Below are positions 1 through 7,106 of a DNA stretch of 64,000 bases, piece by piece. Origin of the DNA: an uncultured Ruminiclostridium sp. Lineage in GTDB: Bacteria; Bacillota; Clostridia; Oscillospirales; Ruminococcaceae. Numbering within the stretch: position 1 is the first letter of the stretch; the number at the start of each line of letters is the position of its first letter. Location: positions 1-64,000 of the forward strand of contig CANRGJ010000011.1 in the NCBI GenBank assembly GCA_947630175.1, given 5' to 3'. The position numbers and the translations under genes are program-made. Under the pieces are notes generated by a model, which searched no databases, was not told the DNA's origin, and was given only the letters and a program-made list of their open reading frames with translations.

Positions 1-160
1 GTTGGCTAGTTTTTCTACTACTTTTTACCTTTCTGTGCTTTTTTGTTCTGTTTGTATAATTTGGGGCGGTTCATTTTTCGTCTGCTTTTCTGTTTGTGGT
101 GGGGATTTGAAAGCTTTGGTGTGGTGATAAAAGGAAGGCGGTGCTGTTTTACGGTGTTGT

Positions 161-253
161 GCGCGGCGAAGCCGCCGACGCCGAAGGCGTCGGGAAGCCT
201 GCAAAGCAGGCTTCCGCTTGCCCGCAGATCGGGCAAGCGCGGCTTCGCCGCCC
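161..253. repeat. family-1 modular palindromic element, copy 1
   Basis: The element begins with GCGGCGAAGCCGC and ends with GCGGCTTCGCCGCC. In between are abutting perfect palindromes: GACGCCGAAGGCGTC, GGAAGCCTGCAAAGCAGGCTTCC (three-base centre AAA), and a GCTTGCCCG...CGGGCAAGC hairpin with a longer centre. No open frame with a ribosome site crosses it. Confidence 0.85.
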
Positions 254-420
254 CGCTGATGGGCAGTTCTCCCTGATGTGCAGGACATTTTCCGTTGAGG
301 CGGTATGCTGTGCTTACGGAAAGCATTATAAAAGGAGTACCGTTTCTCTTTTTGTAGTGAAAGCTGTTAGGGTTATGATGTGGTGACAAAAGGAAGGTAG
401 TGCGTATTTTACGGTGTTGT

Positions 421-520
421 GCGCGGCGAAGCCGCCGACGCCGAAGGCGTCGGGCAAGGGCTTGCGGAGCAAGCCCTTGCCATTTGGAGCGCTTTGCGCT
501 CCAAATGCGGCTTCGCCGCC
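421..520. repeat. family-1 modular palindromic element, copy 2
   Basis: It has the same outer frame as copy 1. The interior modules are GACGCCGAAGGCGTC, a GCAAGGGCTTGCGGAGCAAGC...-type palindrome with centre GGA, and ATTTGGAGCGC/TTT/GCGCTCCAAAT. The module set differs from copy 1 although the ends are conserved. Confidence 0.85.
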
Positions 521-570
521 CTGCTCAGAGGCAGGCGTGAAAGACAAGCACCACACCACGCCCGCACTTA

Positions 571-1257
571 TCATTCGTACAGCTTATCCTCATACTCCCT
601 CAGCAAAAGCTGTACGTTCAGGTTGCCGTTTCTTGCCCTTATTTTGTCCAGCATTTCCTTCTGGTCGCAATCCTTTTTCAGCTCGATACAGTAAGCCGTT
701 TCAAACAGCGCTCCAAAGTCGGCGGTCTTTACCTTTTTCAATTTCCATGAATTTGTGTATTCGTTGAGAATGTCGTCCAGTAAATTCTGATAATTCAGAT
801 TTTCGGGGACGGTGACTTTAAGAAGCATATGTTCGTTTCTTGGAACGGCATAGCGGAAGATCTCCATAAATCCCACCGCCGCCGCAAGAACGACCGTAAA
901 AAGCACCGCATATCCCACATACCCAAGTCCCAAAGCCAGTCCTACCGCTAAAGTGAAAAATATGTAAGTGATGTCCTTTGAATCGGCGGGAGCGCTCCTG
1001 AAACGGATTATCGTGAATGCGCCCGCAAGGCTGAACGCCCTCGCCACGTTGTCGCCTATAAGCAGTATCATCACTGCGATTATTGCGGGGAGCATTACCA
1101 GAGTTACCGCAAATGAGGGCGGATAGCCGCTTTTCCTGTGGGTCAGCATATACACTATGCTTATGGCAAAGCCAAGTACCAGCGAACACGCCAGCAGTAT
1201 CACCATTGACAGCGGGTCAAGGCTGCTGCCCAGAATGGACGAAAACAAGTTTTCCAT
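571..1257 (-). CDS. DUF4956 family membrane protein
   Basis: The predicted protein is 228 aa when started at the ATG at 1257, which is preceded by AGGAGAGG; the longer ORF start at 1335 lies inside the upstream gene. The N-terminal half has about four hydrophobic segments and the motif RFRSAPADSKDITYIFF, typical of DUF4956. The C-terminal ~90 residues are soluble and end with a charged tail. It lies 50 bp downstream of the VTC-domain gene and is probably co-transcribed. In many Firmicutes these two families are neighbours, often with a CotH-like protein, which is absent here. A role as a membrane partner of polyphosphate or surface polymer synthesis is inference; the biochemical function is unknown. 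Confidence 0.8.
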   Translation of the reverse strand: MENLFSSILGSSLDPLSMVILLACSLVLGFAISIVYMLTHRKSGYPPSFAVTLVMLPAIIAVMILLIGDNVARAFSLAGAFTIIRFRSAPADSKDITYIFFTLAVGLALGLGYVGYAVLFTVVLAAAVGFMEIFRYAVPRNEHMLLKVTVPENLNYQNLLDDILNEYTNSWKLKKVKTADFGALFETAYCIELKKDCDQKEMLDKIRARNGNLNVQLLLREYEDKLYE

Positions 1258-1307
1258 AAAATTTTCCTCTCCTGTAAAAAATAAATCAGGGCGACCGCCC
1301 GAATAAA

Positions 1308-2030
1308 CTAAACCAAAACAAGCTGCTTTTCGCAAAGCATACGCTTGTATTCCGTTCCCGCCTTGCTGAAGCTTCTGCTGAAAATGCCCAGCTCGGACAG
1401 GGTGCGGGCAAGCTCCACAGGCATTGCGCCGGGGATCTTTATTTCCATAAGCCTGATATTTTCGGGAAGAAGCAGCTCCCCGCCCTTTTCAAGGCTCACG
1501 TTCTCCCGCCTTGCCCTCAGGTTCGTATCAAAGGTTATCCTCAGATCGTGATCCTCCATACCGAACATCGCCGTTCTGTCATAGCTTATCGCCACGGCGG
1601 GATATACTTTAAATTCCTCAAGAAAACGGTCGGTCTCACGCAATACCTGAATGTCGGTGTAGCTGAGCTTTTGCGGCTTTTCTCCTGTTTCGAGATAATG
1701 CAGCGCCGCCCCGTAGGAAAGTGACGCTCTACGCTTGCTCACCTCGCCCCCTATCTTCCGCTTTAATTCCAGAAAGACGGTGGAATTTTCGTCTGCGGGA
1801 ACGCCATAGCTCCTCAATCTCAGCTTTTCTTTGAAATAAGGCTTTGACACGGAGCGACGGAGTATCTCGTTGTCCGCCGTGTCAAAATACACGTTGCAGA
1901 TAGAATAGCTCCCGTCAATGCAGAAGCTGTCCAATCGCATATGCGGGGCGAGCCTGGTCATCAGTTTGTCGTACTGCTCCTCGTTCAGCAGGAATTTGTC
2001 CTCGTATCTTTTGAATGTTTGTAAATGCAT
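1308..2030 (-). CDS. VTC-domain (polyphosphate polymerase-like) protein
   Basis: This 240-aa protein matches the VTC catalytic fold in its pattern: an N-terminal RYEDKFLL segment, YFDT, KLRLRSYG, ELKRKIGGEVSKRRA and a C-terminal MEIKIPGAMP. These Lys/Arg/Glu-rich strands line the triphosphate tunnel in the family. Polyphosphate synthesis from nucleotide triphosphate is the family role, not shown here. I chose the ATG at 2030 because AAGGAG lies six bases upstream; the ORF-track start six codons earlier has no such site. It leads a two-gene operon with the DUF4956 gene. No signal peptide is seen, so it is cytosolic or acts at the membrane through its partner. Confidence 0.82.
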   Translation of the reverse strand: MHLQTFKRYEDKFLLNEEQYDKLMTRLAPHMRLDSFCIDGSYSICNVYFDTADNEILRRSVSKPYFKEKLRLRSYGVPADENSTVFLELKRKIGGEVSKRRASLSYGAALHYLETGEKPQKLSYTDIQVLRETDRFLEEFKVYPAVAISYDRTAMFGMEDHDLRITFDTNLRARRENVSLEKGGELLLPENIRLMEIKIPGAMPVELARTLSELGIFSRSFSKAGTEYKRMLCEKQLVLV

Positions 2031-2202
2031 AGTTTTCTCCTTGAACAAGGATATTTTATTCTCTTTTTTTGTAAACGGGGTAGGGAAATTGTGTGGATTT
2101 TATGTAAAAAGAATAAAAAAGGGATAAACGTACTTCTGGGGGAAAGGTGTACCAAAGCGGCAGAGAGGGTGCTGCGAAAGAGGGAAGATGTGCTTGTCGG
2201 GG

Positions 2203-2303
2203 GGGCGGCGAAGCCGCATTCGGAGCGCAAAGCGCTCCGAATGGCAAGGGCTTGCTTTGCAAGCCCTTGCCCGACGCCTTCGGCGTCGGCGGCTTCGCCG
2301 CCC
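2203..2303. repeat. family-1 modular palindromic element, copy 3
   Basis: Between the conserved ends are ATTCGGAGCGC/AAA/GCGCTCCGAAT, GCAAGGGCTTG/CTT-like/CAAGCCCTTGC and GACGCCTTCGGCGTC. The order of modules is reversed relative to copy 2, so copies 2 and 3 are roughly inverse to each other. Confidence 0.85.
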
Positions 2304-2472
2304 CGCTGATGGGCAGTTCTTCCCTGATGTGCAGGGCATTTTCCGCTGAAGCGGTACGCTGTGCTTACGGAAAGCATTATAAAAGGAGTACCGTTTCTTT
2401 TTTTTGCAGTGAAAGCTGTCAGGGTTATGATGTGGTGATAAAAGGAGGGCAGTACGTGTTTTACGGTGTTGT

Positions 2473-2580
2473 GCGCGGCGAAGCCGCCGACGCCGAAGCC
2501 GCCGACGCCGAAGGCGTCGGGAAGCCTGCTTCGCAGGCTTCCGCTTGCCCGCGAAGCGGGCAAGCGCGGCTTCGCCGCCC
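2473..2580. repeat. family-1 modular palindromic element, copy 4
   Basis: The module carrying GACGCCGAA occurs here next to a second GCCGCCGACGCCGAA unit, so a module appears tandemly duplicated. It is followed by GGAAGCCTGCTTCGCAGGCTTCC and GCTTGCCCGCGAAGCGGGCAAGC, both with three-base centres, then the closing GCGGCTTCGCCGCC. Confidence 0.85.
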
Positions 2581-2746
2581 CTCTCCCCGCACATCTTCCC
2601 TTTTCTCGCACCTCATACTTTTCCGCCTGTCCCCCACCGCATAAAAATAAAACCCGCCCCTCTCCGTTCCCCTCTCAAACATCAAAACCCTTCCAATTTC
2701 CAATTTCTATTGACTACATATTATATATAATTTTTATAAGTTTTTG

Positions 2747-2775
2747 TTGACACTGCCTTTTTTAAATGGTATAAT
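2747..2775 (+). promoter_or_regulatory. sigma-A-type promoter of the SARP gene
   Basis: TTGACA (2747-2752) and TATAAT (2770-2775) are separated by 17 bp, a perfect vegetative consensus. The leader to the ATG at 2839 is about 55 nt. Confidence 0.85.
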
Positions 2776-2838
2776 ATATAGGGCATTGTGCTATGAATAA
2801 ACATGTCCCCTCATTGAAAAAGGGTGGAGGATTTCTCA

Positions 2839-4026
2839 ATGAATAAGCTGAAAGTTACTATGTTCGGCGAGTTTTCCATTTCGTACGGAGAAAATACGAT
2901 AAGCGAACATTCCAAAAGGTCGAAAAAGCTGTGGCTGCTTTTGCAGTATCTTATAATTCATCACAACCGTGCAATTGCCCAATCCGAGCTTATAGACATT
3001 TTAAGCGGCGACGAGGAGGGAGCAAATCCCGCCAGCGCCCTGAAAACACAGATACATAGATTAAGAGAGATCTTGTCAGAGCTTCAGTGCGGCGATAACG
3101 TTATCGTCTGTACCAACGGCGCATACAGCATAAATCCCGAGATAGAGCTTGTCATAGACGCAGAGGAATTTGAAAATTCCTTTAAAAGCGCGTCGTCCAC
3201 GGAAGATACCGACGAGCGTATGAGATTGATACTCAGCGCAATAAATCTTTATACAGGAGATTTTCTTTCAAAGTCGGCATACGAATCCTGGGTCGTTCCC
3301 CTCACCACCTACTACCGTTCGGTTTACAGCAAGGCAGTGAGAATGGCTCTTGAAATGCTGAACAAGGCGGGCAAGCTGCACGACATTATTTCCATTTGCA
3401 GCAAGGCTTCCGCAATAATCCCCTATGACGAGTTTATCCACTACAACCATATAAAAGCGCTTGCGGAGCTGGGCGAGGTGGACATTGCACATCAGCAGTA
3501 CGAGGCTGTCACGGCGCTTATGATGAACAAGTTCGGCATTGCTCCGTCAAAAGAGCTGGTGGAGCTGCACGACACGGCTTTAAAGGCGCAGAGCAATACT
3601 CAGGCGACCATAGACGGCGTGGTGGACGACCTGCTGGAGCAGCAGCTTGTTCCCGGCGCATTCTTCTGCGACTATCAGATATTCAAGCATTTGTTCCAGC
3701 TGGAATATCGCGACGCCCAGCGCACGGGTATCTGCATAAACATCTGCCTGCTCAGCGTATGCGACACGGACGGCGAGATACCCTCACAAAATCCGCTGAA
3801 CAAGGCTATGCAGAGATTGCAGGACTGCATTTCCCGTTCCCTTAGAGGCAGCGATATTTTCGCCCGTTACAGCGTGAGCCAGTACGTTATTATGCTGTTC
3901 AACACCAACGAACAGACAGGCGAGCTTGTAATGAAGCGTATCGAAAAAGCCTTCAGGCGCGAGAATACCAATCAGGGCATAGAACTGAAATATTCCTTTA
4001 CCTCTCCTAACAGCAGAAAACAATAA
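2839..4026 (+). CDS. SARP/BTAD-type transcriptional regulator with GGDEF-like tail
   Basis: The protein is 395 aa from the ATG at 2839, which has GGAGG eight bases upstream; the GTG at 2824 overlaps that site and is rejected. Residues ~1-100 are a winged-helix domain of the OmpR-like SARP kind (TMFGEFSISYGENTI, then LKTQIHRLREIL). Residues ~100-250 are a helical bacterial transcriptional activation domain (LSAINLYTGDFL, GEVDIAHQQYEAVT). The last ~120 residues resemble a degenerate GGDEF fold (RGSDIFARYSVSQYVIMLF), where RYGGDEF would be expected, so cyclase activity is unlikely. It stands alone with its own promoter and terminator. Target genes are unknown. Confidence 0.8.
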   Translation: MNKLKVTMFGEFSISYGENTISEHSKRSKKLWLLLQYLIIHHNRAIAQSELIDILSGDEEGANPASALKTQIHRLREILSELQCGDNVIVCTNGAYSINPEIELVIDAEEFENSFKSASSTEDTDERMRLILSAINLYTGDFLSKSAYESWVVPLTTYYRSVYSKAVRMALEMLNKAGKLHDIISICSKASAIIPYDEFIHYNHIKALAELGEVDIAHQQYEAVTALMMNKFGIAPSKELVELHDTALKAQSNTQATIDGVVDDLLEQQLVPGAFFCDYQIFKHLFQLEYRDAQRTGICINICLLSVCDTDGEIPSQNPLNKAMQRLQDCISRSLRGSDIFARYSVSQYVIMLFNTNEQTGELVMKRIEKAFRRENTNQGIELKYSFTSPNSRKQ

Positions 4027-4028
4027 AA

Positions 4029-4066
4029 AATAAGGGCGGCTTACAAAAAGCCGCCCTTATTTTCTA
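4029..4066 (+). terminator. intrinsic terminator after the SARP gene
   Basis: AATAAGGGCGGCTT and AAGCCGCCCTTATT form a 14-bp stem with a short loop, followed by TTTCT. Confidence 0.85.
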
Positions 4067-4082
4067 AGGAGAGTCCACAGCC
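4061..4082. repeat. extra partial copy of the family-2 left end
   Basis: TTTCTAAGGAGAGTCCACAG here is repeated immediately downstream at the start of the family-2 element (4087). The ~22-bp left end is therefore tandemly duplicated at this locus and single at the other copy. Confidence 0.8.
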
Positions 4083-4086
4083 AAAA

Positions 4087-4330
4087 TTTTCTAAGGAGAG
4101 TCCACAGCCGCCCTGCCACAGGAAAACACAGCCGCAGGCTCTACCACAAAAACGACATCTACTTCGTCAACACTCCTTGCAATTCATCAAGGATTGCTGC
4201 GGAGCGTTTCCTCGTATCTGCCGCTTTTGTGCGAGCCTGCGGCGCTTCGCGGTTTTCTTCGAAAACCTGTGTTTTCCTATGTCAGCGCGGCTACGAGGAT
4301 TTCTTTTTTCAAAAGAAATCCTCTCAGAGC
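4087..4330. repeat. family-2 structured repeat, copy A
   Basis: This ~243-bp element is nearly identical to 41138-41380. Its arms nest: AGGAAAACACAG (4120) pairs with CTGTGTTTTCCT (4267), CCGCAGGCTC (4132) with GAGCCTGCGG (4233), and CACAAAA (4145) with TTTTGTG (4225). Local hairpins lie inside (CTCC..GCAAT..ATTGC..GGAG, and GGTTTTC/TTC/GAAAACC), and a 3' hairpin AGGATTTCTTTT/AAAAGAAATCCT closes the unit. It lies between convergent genes. It may be a structured RNA gene or a palindromic mobile element; nothing in it codes. Confidence 0.8.
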
Positions 4331-4402
4331 AAACAGCGCCCTGCCCGCAGGGCAACAGCGGGGACTATTACAACATAACGACCTCTCCGCCACATTATAA
4401 TC

Positions 4403-4428
4403 AAAAAAGCCCGACAAAAGTCGGGCTT
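4403..4428 (-). terminator. terminator of the NrdD-like gene
   Basis: AAGCCCGAC/GTCGGGCTT with a four-base loop, followed on the minus strand by a T-run. Confidence 0.85.
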
Positions 4429-4449
4429 AAATTACGCTTGCAATAAAAT

Positions 4450-4755
4450 TTACGCTTCCATATACACGTCTTCAAAATCGGAAACGGTAACGCTGTGCTT
4501 AACTCTGTCCATTACCTCAGCCTTCTTGGCGTCGTTGAAACGGTCCAGCGTGCCTACAAGATAACCTGTGATACGGCGGATACGCTGGAAGGGCGTGGTA
4601 TCATAATGATATTCAATGTCAACGTAGTTATCGTCAACAACTGTGATGTTCATTTCATCAATGCGCTTTTCGGGATAAAGCGTTCTTGCTCTCTGAATGT
4701 ATGCTTCCTTTTCTGCGTCGGTCATAACGCCGCCGATAACGTTTACTTTGATCAT
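4450..4755 (-). CDS. small protein resembling the NrdD C-terminal domain
   Basis: This 101-aa protein has RRITGYLVGTLDRFNDAKKA and AEVMDRVKH, which resemble the C-terminal tail of anaerobic ribonucleotide reductase (NrdD), where a glycyl-radical region precedes such a sequence. The zinc-binding CPxC motifs and the radical glycine motif are absent and the protein is far too short to be catalytic. Similar short proteins are annotated as anaerobic ribonucleoside-triphosphate reductase in Clostridia. I infer a stand-alone accessory or regulatory domain. AAAGGAAT precedes the ATG. No nrdD or nrdG is nearby. Confidence 0.6.
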   Translation of the reverse strand: MIKVNVIGGVMTDAEKEAYIQRARTLYPEKRIDEMNITVVDDNYVDIEYHYDTTPFQRIRRITGYLVGTLDRFNDAKKAEVMDRVKHSVTVSDFEDVYMEA

Positions 4756-5118
4756 TTGGGTAATTCCTTTCTCTTCATTTCGTTTTAGTCCTTTATGGCA
4801 ACGCCCTTTTCGGTCAGCCGTCAGGAGCGCTTATTTGCTTTCAACTTCGGGCTATCTTGTTGTCTGTTTTGTATTATACCACTATATACTGTATTTTGCA
4901 ATATCATTTTCAGAAATTTTCACAACATTTTTTTGTGGATTTTGACTATAATTTTTCTGAAACTTTTTCGCCGCTATTGCGGACAACGGTAAATTCCCAC
5001 AAAAATATTATACACGAAAAGCCGATAAACATCAAGAAAACTATTGCAAAAAGATGAAAAATATGTAAAATAGTATAAAGACAGTTACAGATACAATATA
5101 TTGAAAGGAGACGGCGCA
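4756..5118. other. gene-free divergent region
   Basis: About 360 bp between divergent genes. It carries the minus promoter for the NrdD-like gene and a weaker plus candidate for the MATE gene (TTGCAA 5044-5049, 16 bp, TAAAAT 5066-5071). I see no other gene. Confidence 0.6.
4873..4901 (-). promoter_or_regulatory. promoter of the NrdD-like gene
   Basis: Minus strand TTGCAA (4901-4896), 17 bp, TATAAT (4878-4873). It gives a leader of about 110 nt. Confidence 0.65.
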
Positions 5119-6471
5119 ATGGTAAAGGAAATGACCCACGGAAAACCCTTGTCACTGATACTGGGCTTTTGCCTGCCTATGCTGCTTGGTAACCTGTTTC
5201 AGCAGCTTTACAGCATGGTTGATACCATAATCGTGGGCAAGTTCATAGACGTGGATTCCCTGGCGGCGGTGGGCTCGACAGGCTCGGTGAGCTTCCTCAT
5301 CATCGGCTTCACAACAGGGATAACAAGCGGCTCCTGCATACTCCCCGCACAGCACTTCGGCGGCGGGAATTATTCCGAAATGCGGAAAATGATAGCAAAC
5401 GCCATTTACCTGTGCGCCATAACCACCGTTATCGTGACGGCGCTGGCGGTGTCACTGTGCTATCCCCTTTTGCAGATAATGCAGACGCCCGCGGACATAA
5501 TCGACCTTGCTTACGATTACATAATTGTCATATTCGGCGGGATATGCGTCACGATGATGTACAATCTTATGGCGGGGATACTCCGCGCTATGGGGGACAG
5601 CAGAACGCCGCTGTACTTTCTCATACTTTCCTCGATAATCAATATAGGGCTCGACCTTTTATTTATAATAGTGTTCCATATGGGCGTGGCGGGAGCAGGC
5701 TGGGCGACGGTCATTTCTCAGGGGATCTCAGGCGTTCTCTGCCTTATTTATATGAGGAGGAGCTACCCTATACTCCGTTTTGAAAAGGGGGAGCTTGCCT
5801 TTTCGGGAAATCGGATATTGGCGCTGACAAGGATAAGCGTTCCTATGGGACTTCAGTTTTCCATCACCGCTATCGGCTCTATCCTGCTGCAAAGCGCAGT
5901 TAACAGTCTGGGCAAGGTGTACGTTGCCGCCGTAACTGCCGCCAGCAAAATGCAGAATATGATGGTGGCGCCTATGGAAACGCTGGGTATCACTATGGCG
6001 ACCTACGGCGGGCAGAATTTAGGCGCAGGCAAGATACCCCGCATAACTCAAGGTATGCACCGTGCGTTCGCCTGCGGGCTTATCTACTCCTTGGCGGCGG
6101 CAACGGTGGTGTGGATATTCAGCGGACCGCTGTGTTTGCTGTTCGTTGACGCTGAGGAAACGGAGGTCATCAGTCAGGCGGTGTACTTTATCGGGATAAA
6201 CGCCATATTCTATCCTGTGCTTTCCATACTGTTCATCACCCGCAACGGCTTGCAGGGACTGGGATTTTCACTGCTCCCTATGATGGCGGGAGCAAGCGAG
6301 CTTATCGCAAGGGCAGTGGTATCGCTGGGGTTCGTGCCTGTGTTCGGATTTGACGCGGCGTGCTTTGCGTCGCCTGTGGCGTGGTCGGCGGCGACGGTGT
6401 TCCTTGTTATCATTTATAATATAAAAATGCATGGAATGAAGAAAAAATACGCTGAGACAGTTGACAGTTGA
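5119..6471 (+). CDS. MATE family multidrug/cation antiporter
   Basis: The 450-aa protein has twelve predicted membrane segments in two homologous halves, the MATE layout. Typical stretches are GNLFQQLYSMVDTIIVGKF near residue 25 and VYVAAVTAASKMQNMM with ENLG-like GGQNLGAGK at the equivalent point of the second half. Family members export drugs or metabolites in exchange for Na+ or H+. The start is the ATG at 5119, eight bases after AAAGGAG; the TTG at 5101 in the ORF track overlaps that site. It is monocistronic, followed by a terminator. The substrate cannot be told from sequence. Confidence 0.9.
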   Translation: MVKEMTHGKPLSLILGFCLPMLLGNLFQQLYSMVDTIIVGKFIDVDSLAAVGSTGSVSFLIIGFTTGITSGSCILPAQHFGGGNYSEMRKMIANAIYLCAITTVIVTALAVSLCYPLLQIMQTPADIIDLAYDYIIVIFGGICVTMMYNLMAGILRAMGDSRTPLYFLILSSIINIGLDLLFIIVFHMGVAGAGWATVISQGISGVLCLIYMRRSYPILRFEKGELAFSGNRILALTRISVPMGLQFSITAIGSILLQSAVNSLGKVYVAAVTAASKMQNMMVAPMETLGITMATYGGQNLGAGKIPRITQGMHRAFACGLIYSLAAATVVWIFSGPLCLLFVDAEETEVISQAVYFIGINAIFYPVLSILFITRNGLQGLGFSLLPMMAGASELIARAVVSLGFVPVFGFDAACFASPVAWSAATVFLVIIYNIKMHGMKKKYAETVDS

Positions 6472-6490
6472 TAGTTGACAGTTGACAGTT
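6462..6490. repeat. short GTTGACAGTT tandem repeat
   Basis: Four near-copies of TTGACAGT/TTGATAGT in tandem overlap the end of the MATE gene. The same unit flanks family-3 elements and occurs at 27888-27938. Confidence 0.75.
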
Positions 6491-6499
6491 ATAGTTGTA

Positions 6500-6540
6500 T
6501 AAAAAGCGTTTTGCGTGGAGCAGAACGCTTTTTTATTTTT
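6500..6540 (+). terminator. intrinsic terminator after the MATE gene
   Basis: AAAGCGTTTTG and CAGAACGCTTT pair with one G-T, followed by TTTTATTTTT. Confidence 0.8.
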
Positions 6541-7041
6541 CTTTTTGTGGTGGGGATTTGGTGAATTACTATGTAGTACTTATGAGGGAAGATGTGCGGG
6601 CGGAGGGGCGGCGAAGCCGCGTTTGGAGCGCGGAGCGCTCCAAACGGCAGGACTTGCTTCGCAAGTCCTGCCCGACGCCTTCGGCGTCGGCGGCTTCGCC
6701 GCGCGCACCACACCGTAAACAGCGCACTTCTTCCCCTCCGCACCGCGGGAGCAGGCGCTTTTCGAAGAAAAGTGGCACCTCCGCGAACGGGACAGGCGTG
6801 AAAAATTCAATTTTGGTTTGCATATTTGCAAGTTCGCCCCCATCTATCCTGCAAAATTTTCCTTTTTGAAATTATTTCTGTAAATACTTCTCCCACAAAT
6901 CCCACAATTTTCTCCCGACCGTTGTCCCAAAAAGTTCTGTTCACTATGCCTTTTGTAAAAAATCTACAAATGGAACACCGATTTTCTCCAAAATATCTAC
7001 ACACAAAAACGGACAAATTTTGCAAGATTTAAAAATAAATC
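6541..7041. other. gene-free region with a family-1 repeat
   Basis: About 500 bp between the MATE terminator and the gltB promoter. It holds family-1 copy 5 and AT-rich DNA. The ORFs listed here are repeat translations. Confidence 0.7.
6607..6702. repeat. family-1 modular palindromic element, copy 5
   Basis: Between the conserved ends lie GTTTGGAGCGC/GGA/GCGCTCCAAAC, GGCAGGACTTG/CTTCG/CAAGTCCTGCC and GACGCCTTCGGCGTC. Confidence 0.85.
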
Positions 7042-7050
7042 TTGCTTTTT
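7022..7050 (+). promoter_or_regulatory. inverted repeat overlapping the gltB -35 box
   Basis: GCAAGATTT and AAATCTTGC form a perfect 9-bp inverted repeat followed by six T residues. It looks like an intrinsic terminator, but its right arm and T-run contain the -35 of the gltB promoter, so it could equally be an operator. No plus-strand gene ends just upstream that would need a terminator. Confidence 0.6.
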
Positions 7051-7070
7051 TCTCTGCACAGTGTTATAAT
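7042..7070 (+). promoter_or_regulatory. gltBD promoter
   Basis: TTGCTT (7042-7047), 17 bp, TATAAT (7065-7070). The leader is about 30 nt. Confidence 0.75.
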
Positions 7071-7106
7071 TATAGCATATCAACCCAAAAAGGAAAGGGG
7101 CGGCTT

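Larger units (their letters stand above)
1..570. other. gene-free repeat-rich region
   Basis: I see no credible gene here. The listed ORFs are translations of palindromic repeat DNA and carry no ribosome site. The stretch holds two family-1 palindromic elements (161-253 and 421-520) separated by a ~167-bp spacer. That spacer recurs at 2304-2472 between two other copies, so the whole two-copy arrangement is itself repeated. The first 160 bases are T-rich on the plus strand and include a short TTTGTGGTGGGGATTT string seen again near 6544. Confidence 0.8.
2031..2838. other. divergent intergenic region with two family-1 repeats and a promoter
   Basis: About 800 bp separate the divergent VTC and SARP genes. 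It contains family-1 copies at 2203-2303 and 2473-2580 with the same ~170-bp spacer as in 254-420, then an AT-rich stretch with the SARP promoter. I see no real coding sequence. Confidence 0.75.

Noticed and set aside
18-574. Several ORFs of 80-125 aa on both strands in 1-574
   Set aside because: They are translations of GC-rich palindromic repeats (similar peptides such as AFGVGGFAA recur at every copy), have no ribosome sites and overlap each other on both strands.
1985-2750. ORFs of 164-208 aa through 1985-2750
   Set aside because: Same repeat translations; they overlap the VTC start, the spacer repeat and the SARP promoter.
4177-4446. ORFs inside family-2 copy A (and 41245-41511 in copy B)
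   Set aside because: Frame is not preserved between copies and the base pairing explains the conservation better.
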